64,000 nt of DNA from Liolophura sinensis (GCF_032854445.1 NC_088307.1:19668017-19732016), one strand, 5' to 3'. Shown: positions 51,832 to 63,400, counted from the stretch's first letter. Numbers and translations are program-made. The notes: generated from the sequence alone by a model not told the origin.

Positions 51832-54550
51832 GATGTCGATCGTGGTTTTCTTGTTTTTGATGGTTATGTACAGCGTTCCTTTGGGGGAATGATAGGTGTT
51901 CGGTCCAAATCAAAATGCAGATGTCATCAGAAAAAACCTTGCAAGGTTTGTGAAGAGTCTGTTGATAATTAGACAAGTCTTCGGTGTTCTGTTGGATTTT
52001 GGTAAGGAACAGCCAAAGCATGTATAAAAGACCCTTTGGCTGAGGATGGTTATTGGTCAGATGATATCGAAGGTGCAGAGACGTAGTCTCTAAGGTGCTA
52101 AGTGTATGGACTCATGTTCTGATGCTGGGGTGGAGAAGATCAGCTCACTCATGCTGAGCTTGGAATCGACTCAAAGGATTGCGAATCAGAACCTGTGTGG
52201 TATATAGCCTGAAACCAAAGGTGAATGCCGTCTTGAAGAGAGAAGATCAAACTTAAAATTAACCATCAGGTAATCAGACTGTCGCGAGGGTGTTCCACCC
52301 TGCTAAGACAGACAACAATTGGGACCATCGGTGCAGACGTGTGCAAGTCATGATTGCCACGCCAAAAAGTCACCAAGGATTGTTTAGTGTTGAGTAAAAC
52401 TTTAATGTTTCCTAATTGGAAAGCAAAGTTACGATCACCTAAACTGTGTAATGTAGCTACACAGAAAGCACAGCTTCCTTCTTCCTGTTTACTCTTGTGA
52501 TAGGGGCTGGGAAGCCTGAAGCATGTGTTGGAAGAATGCTTTTGTCAGAAGATTGTGTTGGAAACCTACATCGGGACCACATGTGTTCAGCATCAAGCCC
52601 CATACAGACCGTTGTCAGTGAGAATATTTCTTGATTGACCCTTAGCTACTAGCTTTGCAGTCATTGACTCCCTAATCGGTTGGACCTTTTGCAGTAGGAC
52701 TTTTTGTGTATGTGGGACCAGAAATCTACGTTTGAAGACGCTAGTTTTTACTTGTGAAGAATCCTTCTGATTTTGCTAGGATGACGTCATGGACTAGAGA
52801 TATTGTAGATATTAGTATGACCATTCCATGCACAGGCGTTCAGTCTACATTTCTAGAAAGCGGTTCATATGTCGTGTTCCAAAAACCACTTGTTTATAAC
52901 TACTGATAGAAAGAAAATTGAGGAAATTATTCTCCCAGCCACAAACCTAACATGTTAAAAACCAATGTGTAAATGCTATATACACTGGATGCCTCTTCTG
53001 CTTTGCAAAAATCATGTTTTTAGAATATACTGATTTGTAAAATAGCTGAAAATACTTTTTATGTTCGTTTCAGAGGCTTTCAATTTGCATGGATTTAATG
53101 CTTTGCACGTCTTTGAAAAAAATCTGCCACTTGGACTGTGATATTTTTCTCCGTTTTTTTTTTTTTCGTTCTTACTTCTGTTGATATTGATAAATCCTTT
53201 CTTAATCTGTATTCTCTTCAACTGTGCATTCTGTGTAGAAATGGACATGGTGTGAGACCTCTTCGCCATGTATTTTGCCTATTTTGTGCCAAACGATTGC
53301 ATAGCAAGTGTGAAACACTTTATGAATCCGCAGTCTCATTGTAAAGTGCTTGAATTCACTAAGTCGGGGGCCTATCTGTTGTCTACACCATTACCATTGT
53401 TCTTCAGATAGTGTAGATAAAGCTGTTGTGCTCTTTAACTATGAAGGGTGTAGTTTGGAATGGATCTAACCGAATGATGAATATTTGGATATTGTTGATT
53501 ATGAGTTGTGCAAAGATGTATATGTATGACCCTTTATAAAACTGGTTGTATTTAAGAAAAGGTGTGCCCAACTGCTTAGCAAACTATTAAAAGCTGATAG
53601 GCTCCACCTTTTTTATGAAGGCACCTCTGTAGTGTACTGTTAAATATGAAAACCTTTATCCTTGAACCCTTTATCTTCTCTTTCTGATCTGAAGAATCAA
53701 AATGTCTAACAAGTGTAATATTGACTTTGTTAATTTTTGTTGTTCGTTGCAAATAGTCTCTGAAGGATTTTCTTCAGAATGAAGATAAGGTTTGTGTATA
53801 TAGTGTTATAACCACTTTCTTACCTCAGTGTTTCAGAGATCTCTAATGAGGGTAGATAACTGGTGTCAGTCGCGCTGGACGCATGTCTGATGATGTTTTT
53901 TTTTATTTGCATTTGTTGTGATCCTTGTTTAAGTTTATTTCAACTACACACAAAGTATTATAGCCATTGTTGTATCTGTTGTTATTGTTGTTCACAGTAC
54001 TGATTTTTGTTGTGAATTGAGTTAAGAAATAATCTCTAACATTTTACTATTGGTCGAAGCATCATAACTTGAAATGTTTGAGCACCGTATCCAATTTTCC
54101 AGCTGTTCTGTCTGATCGGTTCCTGGAAAGAGAATACGACCGAAAACGTGTTTTCTAATCACATCTATCGGTACGCATGCGTATATGTGTACATACATAT
54201 ACATCTCCGTGGTCGCTATTTGAGGCATTGTGAATGCAATCTATTGCGAAATCAGTTTTATCAACAGGAATTTCATAGGGTATCAGATTATAATAATAAT
54301 GCACTGATGGTTGACGTAATGAATTGTCAGCGGGCTAATGTCATGGCGATCTTGACAGTTGTCTGTGTAACCCCGCTGAAGTGTCCGTTCTACCACCTGT
54401 CAGCCTCCACCATTGTCACACTGTCTCTACTGTTGGTTTGTCGATCGCTTTCGGCGGATGCCTGAAAGTGAGACACGCAGTGATGAGTCGTCCTCTACCA
54501 GATATTCGCAGGGGACACGAACGAACACCCATGTATAGTCTATAGCAGAC

Positions 54551-54556
54551 AATAAA
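54551..54556 (+). promoter_or_regulatory. Candidate polyadenylation signal AATAAA
   Basis: First canonical AATAAA hexamer I found after the stop, 2.7 kb downstream. Confidence 0.35.
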
Positions 54557-54902
54557 CGATGAATCCCGAAAAGTAATCGTGGAGACCTTACGGTATCGTT
54601 TTGACAGGAGTTGTAGCATTTACAAGGAGTCATTTTTGCCTGAACATTTTCTTTGAGGCTTACAATTATTACGTACGGACTTGAAGTAAAAATGGGATTA
54701 ATATATCACGTGAGATTTGCTGCTCACGTAACGTAACGGGAGCTATCGTTAATGTATTCTGAAGGATGGATAGTTAATGCATCCTGTCGGAGTCACTGTT
54801 AATTTATCCTATGCAATTTGTTCCATTGGACTGTCATGCATATTGTGAGTGAAGTTTTTCAGTACGGTTGAGCGACGTTGGACCCTGTGTAAATATAACT
54901 AA

Positions 54903-54908
54903 AATAAA
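54903..54908 (+). promoter_or_regulatory. Candidate polyadenylation signal AATAAA
   Basis: Canonical hexamer in an A/T-rich context (aaaataaatatttattg); alternative to the one at 54551. Confidence 0.35.
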
Positions 54909-54930
54909 TATTTATTGAATCGGGCGCGTG

Positions 54931-56441
54931 CGTGTCTAAGTGTACATAGTCAAGATAAAAAAAAATATATTTATGGTGTGTTACGGCGTCAAATATTCCC
55001 AACGCTCATTCCATCGCTTTTGACTAAAGCAAAGCGAACCCGACAAATGCTATATCGTTGGACGTTTATCATACTTGTTTTTGTATTTTGTTGTTTTTTT
55101 TTTACTCACGAGATGCACATTGTGTTTTTTCGTGCAGTGTTACATCAACCTCACCGCCTTGTTACTTTACTCACGTGACTTGTGTGCTAAGTTCCATCTG
55201 TAGACGTATGTATCCGTTGTCAGTCACCTCTGATATTTCCCGTATGGTGCAAGATTAGTGAGCAAGCAAGCGCGAAATTAGCGGGAGGATTACATAACCA
55301 GAAAGGCATCGACAGTAAGGAAAAGAAAACGATGAAATGCCTCTTAGATCCACAACGCTCTACTTGACCTCCCCTCCCCTCTTCCAAACCACCTCTCAAA
55401 CCCAGGCAAACGAGATGACATGTGCTTAGGGCATTCGACATTGTTTCTCGCTTTTCGTATACAAAGCCTTCTAGACAGAAGAAAGGCATAGATTTTTGAA
55501 GATACTTCCAGACTATCAATCTGGTTTTGCTCAAACCATTCTCTGTGTTACATGTACTATTCATTCAAGCACAGCCCTTCTGTGAAGTGCCGTGCAACGC
55601 GCAGGTTTACAAAACACAGCCTCACATCCGTATATTAGTCATTTTAACTCAATCTGCTTTTTGGGGCGTGTAAATGTGTTATTATTCAATCATCGACCAC
55701 CCAAAGAAAGAGGCATTTTACTTTCTACACCCATTTTCCAATTTTATCCCTTTAAGTAGGTAAAGAAAAATTATTCTGCAAATAGTTCCAACTTCCAAAG
55801 TTTTTCTCTCTACATATGATATTCCCTTAGCTTATTGTATGCACACTTACCAGTTCCACGGTCTCGCACGGAACACACAAACTTCTTTGTTGTTCTTGAT
55901 ATAACTCGACATATCTATGTTTGAATGGTGTACAATTTGAATGAAGTTACACAAAAATGAAAATGTTTCACTCCTGGGCAAATATCTATAGTGCAGATCC
56001 TGGGCACAATATTACTATTATAACAATTCTTATTATTATGATTATTATTATTATTATCTCTGTCATTCTATGTTCAGGGCCTGATCACGTGTTAACAATC
56101 TCTCCAAGGTGATCGCGTATCACTTGGGTTTATTTTTGGCTTTAATAAAAAGTGATATTACGAATTCCATATGTTTTCATTGTGTTCGGTCTTTATAAAC
56201 GCACGAAGCAGTTTGTATTGTTTTCTCTCAGTATTAAATAACATGTTAACTCGATAACTGCGGTCAGTATTCCTTATCTATAGAGGCTTATCGTGGAGCT
56301 ATGACACGGTGATCACAGTTCGCGCTCTTCGTTATGCTAACGGTGGACACAATCGGTACTGAGTACTGTGAACTGTAATAGGTGTGCCTAGAACATATAC
56401 CTGCGCCTTTCCAGCATCATCTGACAAATACAAAATGAAAC
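54931..56441. other. Intergenic sequence
   Basis: No gene recognised. A (tta)n-like tract lies at 56030-56060. Confidence 0.5.
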
Positions 56442-56566
56442 TGAGGATGGTTCTGGGTTTCCCCCGGGCCCTGCCCGGTTTCCTCCTACCATAATGCCGG
56501 CTGTCGTCGTATGAGTGAAATATTCTTGAGTACGGCGTGAAACACAAATCAAGTAAATGAATAAAA
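56442..56566 (+). mobile_element. SINE S1 fragment (3' half)
   Basis: ggatggttctgggtttcccc through gagtacggcgtgaaacac to a gtaaatgaataaa tail. The tRNA-like head is missing. Confidence 0.85.
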
Positions 56567-57458
56567 ATCAAAGAGAAGATAGCTGGGAAAGTCTTCCAGC
56601 AACCTACTCCTTTTGTACCTTCTCCCCTCAAACCACAACCCCCCTAAAAAAAATGAATAAATATTTCACGTTTATTACGGTTGTCAGTTTTCCGAGTGGA
56701 AGAAAAAAAAGCAGAATCCGAAGTAAACAAATCCCCTAACCTTAAGTGTATTTTCCGAGGAAGAGTAACCCTGTTGGTTATGGACTAGCCTTCTGAACAA
56801 AGGCACTCTAAACCACTTGGTCAATACATGAAGTATGACAACTGTGCAGTCTAATAAAGAATAATGTCTTTGACTTGTGACTTTTTCATATTTTTAGATA
56901 TCCTTGTTTTCATGTTGTACGCATTCTACAGCGATGTCATTCGCATTCAATAGGCTACCTTCTGCTCTGGTGGTATAGAGAACAAAAGTGAACGCCTAAG
57001 CGAACTGGTTCTGAAGAAGCAGACGCAATGCGAAAAAGGTTGTGGACGAACAGACAGACGGATAAGCAAACGGACGGACAATACCATATTAAAACACAAA
57101 CTGCAATACGAAACTATCAAATGCACCAGAGTGTAAGTGTGTCATTAGTTTTTCAGGCAGTGCCATTCGATACCATGAATGGTGAAGAAGAGAAAAGTTA
57201 CAGACTGCACAGAACACAGATTCTTGCTTCTTTATGGAGTTTCTACCATCCAAAAAATTATTGTATCTACAATATTAGCCACATAATTAGCTAGACAGAT
57301 TGATCGATGGACGGGTGCATGAACAAGTGCATAGACAGGCGCAAATTCACAATATGCCCGACGTCCTGCAAGTAGTCGGTGTAGTTTTGCACGAGGGCCC
57401 AGGCTACTAATATTGTCATCTTTTTGCAAGAATTGTTACTGTCAAATTCTTGTGAAGG
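56567..57458. other. Intergenic sequence
   Basis: No recognised feature apart from a short acagacagacgg-type tract near 57050 and a related gatcgatgg run near 57300. Confidence 0.5.
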
Positions 57459-57680
57459 TTGCTACATGTGGGGTCTACACTGGAGGAACTATTTAACAAA
57501 TACAAAGCCTTTCTTAAAGAAAGACAGATAAAGATATCATATCAAGATACCTTACGATCACAATTTTATTGGATTCCTAAGAGACACAAATCCCCATTCA
57601 AAGCTCAATCTATTGCTCAAGAAGATATGACGCCACTGTATATGTTGCATACATGTATCGCTCAGTTGCATGTGCTTTAG
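57459..57680 (+). pseudogene. Degenerate reverse-transcriptase fragment
   Basis: A 73-codon open frame contains FYWIPKRHKSPFKAQSIA, resembling the (F/Y)xWxPKxHKxPxKxR-x-I motif that opens the RT core of many metazoan retroelements (Penelope-like and related). The residues before it (ELFNKYKAFLKERQIKISYQ) are also typical of this upstream region. No RT catalytic motif follows and the frame ends. A relic of a retrotransposon; the family is not certain. Confidence 0.5.
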
Positions 57681-57718
57681 AGCGTGTAACTATTAAAAAT
57701 CGACGACTTCAGTCCACG

Positions 57719-57751
57719 TCGGCAACCTGCGGATGGTCATGGGTTTCCTCC
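57719..57751 (+). mobile_element. SINE S1 fragment, very short
   Basis: cggcaacctgcggatggtca then tgggtttcctcc, identical in order to the S1 centre. Nothing else of the element remains. Confidence 0.6.
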
Positions 57752-57764
57752 AAAGAATTAAAAA

Positions 57765-57935
57765 GTAGCCCCTATCCCCCGGTTAAGCAGAATTAGACAC
57801 AATGATGAAGCAGAGCTACCCCAGCTAGGGTTTCATTCTAACTGTTCATGAAAATGCTTAAGAAGCACTGAATTACACGCCCCCCCCCCCCCCCCCCCCA
57901 CTCTCAGCACCATAGCATAAGCAGAATTGGGTAAA
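57765..57935 (+). repeat. TTAAGC-motif interspersed repeat with a C20 homopolymer
   Basis: Contains agcccctatcccccggttaa, gcagaattagacaca, aactgttcatgaaaatgctt, a run of 20 C (57880-57899) and cagcaccatagcataagcag. The last parts recur inverted at 60878-60960, and the first at 58751 and (inverted) 62088. Confidence 0.65.
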
Positions 57936-58451
57936 AACATATATGCAATGATGTTAATGTTGATATGGAAGGCGTCACACAACACGCAATATATAACAAA
58001 TGCTACAAGGCGAGATATACACACGCCATATGCAGGACCCTAGGGTATATTGCCGTCCAAGTAAGGACAATTTACAATGTCAAAATTGAAACTACCCCGA
58101 GATGGGATGTTTACCTGATGTTTCACAGTTCATTGAATTGCTGGACTTGATCTTGAATAATAACAATGCATAGCCATCAACCAAAATGGACGTTCCTGGT
58201 CAACAATCAAAGCAACATCCCTCACAAACCAACAAAAAAGTAACAAGTATATAAAGAAACAGAAAATTAAAACGAATTCATGCAAAGAAAACCAGCCAAC
58301 AGTAATAATTGAAAGACACAATGAATGTTCAAAGCAAATGGATTAAATCAGTATCCTACCATGCATGTTATTTTTAAAGCTGTCGATTATAGAGAAATGT
58401 ATCTCAGTTGGGCTTGATTGCAACTATCCATATATCCAACGTGGCGATATA

Positions 58452-58717
58452 TTTATTTATTTATTTGATTGGTGTTTTACGCCGTACTCAAGAATATTTC
58501 ACTTAAACGACGGCGGCCAGCATTATGGTGGGTGGAAACCGGGCAAAGCCCGGGGGAAACCCACGACCATCCGCAGGTTGCTGGAAGACCTTCCCACTTA
58601 CGGCCGGAGAGGAAGCCAGCATGAGCCGGACTTGAATTCACAGCGACCGCATTGGTGAGAGGCTCCTGGGTCATTACGTTGCGCTAGCGCGCTAACCGAC
58701 TGAGCCACGGAGGCCCC
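58452..58717 (-). mobile_element. SINE S1, full length with 12-bp target-site duplication
   Basis: Complete element on the minus strand, from ggggcctccgtggctcagtc with A box to an (aaat)n tail. Flanked by perfect direct repeats cgtggcgatata at 58440-58451 and 58718-58729. Best reference copy in the window for defining the family. Confidence 0.95.
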
Positions 58718-58748
58718 CGTGGCGATATAAGTCAACACGATGATCACA

Positions 58749-58835
58749 CAGCCCCTAGCCCAGGGTTAAGCGGAATTAGACACAGTTCACAGTTATGATA
58801 TAATTAATTACGTACAGCATAAAGAGAAAACCATA
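58749..58835 (+). repeat. TTAAGC-motif repeat leading into the 63-bp array
   Basis: cagcccctagcccagggtta and agcggaattagacacagttc, then cagcataaagagaaaacc. The latter block is shared with the single-copy elements at 50250 and 60963, so it is the natural flank of the 63-bp core. Confidence 0.65.
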
Positions 58836-60282
58836 GCAGCGACAACAGTGTGATAGGTGGCAGATGGTCACACGTAACTGGTGAAATACGGCCTCTTGTC
58901 GACGACGACAGTGTGATAGCTGGCAAGTGGTCACACGTAACCAGTGAAATATGGCCTCTTGTCGACGACGACAGTGTGATAGCTGGCAATTGGTCACACG
59001 TAACCAGTGAAATATGGCCTCTTGTCGACGACGACAGTGTGATAGCTGGCAATTGGTCACACGTAACCAGTGAAATATGGCCTCTTGTCGACGACGACAG
59101 TGTGATAGCTGGCAATTGGTCACACGTAACCAGTGAAATATGGCCTCTTGTCGACGACGACAGTGTGATAGCTGGCAATTGGTCACACGTAACCAGTGAA
59201 ATATGGCCTCTTGTCGACGACGACAGTGTGATAGCTGGCAAATGGTCACACGTAACCAGTGAAATATGGCCTCTTGTCGACGACGACAGTGTGATAGCTG
59301 GCAATTGGTCACACGTAACCAGTGAAATATGGCCTCTTGTCGACGACGACAGTGTGATAGCTGGCAATTGGTCACAAGTAACCAGTGAAATATGGCCTCT
59401 TGTCGACGACGACAGTGTGATAGCTGGCAATTGGTCACACGTAACCAGTGGAATATGGCCTCTTGTCGACGACGACAGTGTGATAGCTGGCAAGTGGTCA
59501 CACGTAACCAGTGAAATATGGCCTCTTGTCGACGACGACAGTGTGATAGCTGGCAAGTGGTCACACGTAACCAGTGAAACATGGCCTCTTGTCGACGACG
59601 ACAGTGTGATAGCTGGCAATTGGTCACACGTAACCAGTGAAATATGGCCTCTTGTCGACGACGACAGTGTGATAGCTGGCAATTGGTCACACGTAACCAG
59701 TGAAATATGGCCTCTTGTCGACGACGACAGTGTGATAGCTGGCAAATGGTCACACATAACCGGTGAAATATGGCCTCTTGTCGACGACGACAGTGTGATA
59801 GCTGGCAATTGGTCACACGTAACCAGTGAAATATGGCCTCTTGTCGACGACGACAGTGTGATAGCTGGCAATTGGTCACACGTAACCAGTGAAATATGGC
59901 CTCTTGTCGACGACGACAGTGTGATAGCTGGCAAATGGTCACACGTAACCAGTGAAATATGGCCTCTTGTCGACGACAGTGTGATAGCTGGCAATTGGTC
60001 ACAAGTAACCAGTGAAATATGGCCTCTTGTCGACGACGACAGTGTGATAGCTGGCAAGTGGTCACACGTAACCAGTGAAATATGGCCTCTTGTCGACGAC
60101 GACAGTGTGATAGCTGGCAAGTGGTCACACGTAACCAGTGAAATATGGCCCCTTGTCGACGACGACAGTGTGATAGCTGGCAAATGGTCACACGTAACCA
60201 GTGAAATATGGCCTCTTGTCGACGACGACAGTGTGATAGCTGGCAAGTGGTCACACGTAACCGGTGAAATACGGCTTCTTGT
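58836..60282 (+). repeat. 63-bp minisatellite, about 23 units
   Basis: Units of tggtcacacgtaaccagtga, aatatggcctcttgtcgacg and acgacagtgtgatagctggc plus aat/aaa/aag, with few substitutions; one unit (near 59971) lacks 3 bp. Because 63 bp is 21 codons, one forward and two reverse frames stay open for 480-500 codons. The 496-codon reverse frame (58804-60294) has an ATG. The edges are diverged like the dispersed single copies. Confidence 0.95.
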
Positions 60283-60877
60283 CATTCTTACCATAAAAGA
60301 GATATCCCGTTAGAAATAACTCGCGGAAAGTGCACTTTTGATCAAAGACGCGAATTTTGTGTTCAATGGAGGCACTGTGTTTTTAATTAACAGTAAGAAG
60401 ATCGACGTCGACCACAAAAATATTTTTACTGAAGCTTTCATGTATGTATTTCTACGGGCTGTCATAGTTTCGTTTTGCTTAACGTTTGTCTTCATATGTA
60501 AAACATAGCTTTTTAATTTGATCACTTTTGTTCTATTTCAGTTTCAAATCCATATTTCTGCCAGAGTCTGTCAGGCATCCTTTATAGTACGGCAAACAAA
60601 CGAAGTCTCTTTGGAGAACTGGTAGCACCTCTAGGAAGAGTTTGGATCGTGGTGGTACTCTATCTTTTTTTCTATGGAAACATGCTTTTGTGTGAGTAAA
60701 GATATCGACCGTCATACCAGGATTCTGCTGGTGGATTAAGCATCCCCGAGGCCTGGTCCCTTTGCATTGTTTTATATTATCGTATGTTAAATGTTCTGAC
60801 AACACAGCATTCTGAGTAATCCCAGACCAGTGACGTCTAATAAATTGCCATTAACATCACTGTATTTTTTAAAACTA
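60283..60877. other. Intergenic sequence right of the 63-bp array
   Basis: A 90-codon reverse frame (60533-60805) is open but shows no domain I recognise. Probably non-coding or part of a decayed element. Confidence 0.45.
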
Positions 60878-61080
60878 ATTCTGCTTAAGTCATGGTGCTA
60901 GGGGGGCGTGTAATTTGTTGCTATCTATGCATTTACGTGAACAGTTAGAATAAAACCGTAACTGATGTAAACTGACAAGAGGTCGTATTTCACCGGTTAC
61001 GTGTGACCATCTGCCAACTATCACACAGTGGTAGCTACTCTGGATTTACTCTCTATGCTGGACGTCTTTTATAGTATACA
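60878..61080 (-). repeat. Inverted copies of the TTAAGC-motif repeat and the 63-bp core
   Basis: 60878-60960 (attctgcttaagtcatggtg, gcgtgtaattt, gaacagttagaataaaa) is the inverse of 57835-57925. 60963-61075 (gacaagaggtcgtatttcac ... ctatcacacagtggtagc ... ttactctctatgctg) is the inverse of one 63-bp core with its flank. Confidence 0.75.
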
Positions 61081-61247
61081 TTAGATGAGAGTTATTATAA
61101 ATCAGAACGGATAATTATTAAGGTACGGTATACGTAAGATGTGGCAACTGTAGCTAAATAACACGTGAATCCTGCTTGAGAGCAGATTATAACGCTGAAA
61201 GTTACATTATACGTCATTATTTTTAGTAATTTGACTGATGCATAACT

Positions 61248-61479
61248 TATTTATTTATTTATTTGATTGATGTTTTACGCCGTACTCAAGAATATTTCAC
61301 GTATACGATGGCGGCCAGCATTATGGTGGGAGGAAACCGGGCAGAGCCCGGCGGAAACCCACGACCATCCGCAGGTTGCTGGCAGACGTGTATGTATGAG
61401 TAAACCGGACACAGCTCGGGAGAAAACGACCATCCACAGGTTGCCGACAGACCTTCCCACGTACGGCCGGAGAGATTGG
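61248..61479 (-). mobile_element. SINE S1 with internal duplication and target-site duplication
   Basis: Minus-strand S1 body with a (ttta)n tail on the plus strand. The segment from gtaaaccggacacagctcgg to caggttgcc repeats part of the centre. Direct repeats tgcataact flank it (61239-61247 and 61480-61488). The tRNA-like head is largely missing. Confidence 0.88.
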
Positions 61480-61488
61480 TGCATAACT

Positions 61489-62333
61489 GCGTGCTCAAGA
61501 ATTTTTTCAGAAAGTTATACATTTGTGGTGCAATGATTTTCAGTCTACAGCAAAAATAGATATTTCATTGTGACTTTAGCAGGCTTCCACTTTTCGATTT
61601 GGTTTCGTTTGGGGCTTTATAAGTCGCATGCTTCATTTCCTGTATAACAGGAAAAAAGGCACGTAAAACAGAATTGAAAAATATGTGGCCTTTCGAGTGT
61701 GTCAAGAGCTGTCACTCACACTTATAGTCAGTTTCGCTTCTTGGGTTGCACAGTTTTTTAGATTGGGGCCGATTTCTCACCTTACCATACCGTGCCCTTA
61801 AAATTATTGTTCTTGTGATATTAATATGACGTAAGAGGAAACCGCTGTTATCTTTATGCAAATAAGAGTCCATGGAGGTATAAGATGTACCCTCTGGAGA
61901 GTCAGTGGTTTTCTTTAAAATCCAGCGAATGTGGATATATATCTTCTACAAGCTTGGGCATATACCGATTGTTTAAATATAGCGGATAATAAATATACCG
62001 TCTTTTGGCATATACTGGTTGACAGAGCGTTCAAACCCGGCCTCTGGCAATCTGTTGCATGTAATTTACAGTTGTCAAAGTTATAGCTAATTCCGCTTAA
62101 CCCGGGGTCTATAGAGACCGTAAATATTCGCTCTTCTGAACAGTTTCAATCAAAGGGCGACTGAAATTCTTGTGTTTTGCAATTGAGTAGGACTTATTTA
62201 GTGCGAGTTTGGAATATGCATTCACTGCATGATCGAAAATGTTGACGGCCCCTCTCTCTTAAACGTTACCGGCTTTAGTTGCTATTTATTTATTATTTCC
62301 TATTGAAAACTGTTGACTGCTTCTCGTTGCATG
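61489..62333. other. Intergenic sequence
   Basis: No gene recognised. 62088-62112 (agctaattccgcttaacccg) is an inverted TTAAGC-motif fragment. Confidence 0.5.
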
Positions 62334-62696
62334 CACTGTAACAAATTTCACTGTAATTTTACAGTGGAAAGTCCTGGCAATTTTTGACCAGTACCTTCAC
62401 TGTAGATTTACAAGATGCGCTGTTTAATATTTACACCCAAAATAGTAGTATATTTCCACATATACCATTGTAAATAATCAGTTAATTCCATTGCAAATTA
62501 ACAAAATCTACATATCTATCAAGAAAACCAGTGTATATTTACAGCAAAATGCACTGTAAATGATCAAACCCCTACAGTTTTACTAGAGTAAAATTACACC
62601 ACATAAGTGAAAAATTGTGTAAAATATTTACAACATGATTTACTGTAACAATATACAGTGCTTCAGGCTGTAAATTTGCATTCAGCTCTTACAGTG
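62334..62696. mobile_element. MITE-like element with CACTGTAA ends
   Basis: Begins cactgtaa (62334-62341) and ends ttacagtg (62689-62696), a perfect 8-bp inverted terminal repeat. The 363-bp interior is AT-rich and full of actgtaaat/tttacagt motifs in both orientations. No coding capacity; no clear target-site duplication. Confidence 0.5.
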
Positions 62697-63295
62697 TGAT
62701 TCCGTCATATTTTCGTACTTTATATACTTTCTTTGGTGGTTCATGTTATGGGACGTTTGGGGAGTCTGCCTTGCGATTATTGCCCTTATTAAGGAGGTAT
62801 TCCTTGTTTGACGGTTGGCATACGAATGTCTGTTTCGGCGCATAGTTACATATTCCTTTGAGAACCTCTGTCATAGGTCGTTTTGTAAATGGGTCTTGCG
62901 TTTATCGAGATGGTATGCCCCTTTAACTGTTTATGGTTTACGAGTGACGAGTGGTATACGAATGTCGGACTTGGCGCTTAGCTCAAGTTTGATGAGGCAG
63001 GGAGTGATGCCAGAAAATAGAAAAACTCCATCCCCGCCTTTGTTTCTAATTATACTTTAAACATGTGTATAATCTCTTTATCTAAAGTGTGCGCAACATG
63101 ATTCTAGCCAAAACCTGAAACAATTTTATTGATTAATGCTGATTAAATAGTTCCGCGCGAGGACATCCGTGGTGATGCTAAGCCAAAACAAGCCTATACG
63201 TGGATCACACAGTCTTCAAACATCAAGATAGCCTAGTGGTGGCAGTGATGTAAATCGTACGTTTAGAGAGCGGCACATGCGCTGTAAAGAGTATG
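62697..63295. other. Intergenic sequence
   Basis: A two-copy degenerate segment (ggtatacgaatgtcggactt near 62951 and ggcatacgaatgtctgtttc near 62817, both followed by gcgc.tag) is the only pattern noted. Confidence 0.5.
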
Positions 63296-63400
63296 AATAC
63301 GACGACAACCAGCACTATTGTGGCAGGAAACCGGACAGAGAGCGACCATGATGATCTTTAGGTTTCCGTCACACCTCCCCAAGCAGCTAATAAATTAACT
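63296..63400 (-). mobile_element. SINE S1 fragment, diverged
   Basis: tacgacgacaaccagcacta, ttgtggcaggaaaccggaca and gagcgaccat match the S1 body on the minus strand. Both ends are lost. Confidence 0.6.

Larger units (their letters stand above)
51832..54930 (+). other. CaV2: Probable 3' untranslated region of the CaV2 gene
   Basis: No coding signal after the stop; T-rich, with candidate AATAAA signals at 54551-54556 and 54903-54908 and an ATTAAA near 53586. The transcript end cannot be fixed without cDNA. 54150-54470 is locally richer in CpG but holds no convincing ORF. Confidence 0.5.

Noticed and set aside
712-51831. The whole locus as a pseudogene because of the w12 frameshift
   Set aside because: Some 38 other exons are open, phase-compatible and highly conserved, including C-terminal ligands; one base in one exon is better explained by error or allele.
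9020-60282. CRISPR-like arrays
   Set aside because: Tandem units are contiguous without unique spacers, in an animal nuclear gene.
58804-60294. About 490-codon ORFs on both strands as protein genes
   Set aside because: Three overlapping frames open at once is explained by a 63-bp unit without stops; no flanking exon signals. Kept as a finding only.
60533-60805. 90-codon reverse-strand ORF
   Set aside because: No recognisable domain, no splice or promoter context; chance open frame cannot be excluded.
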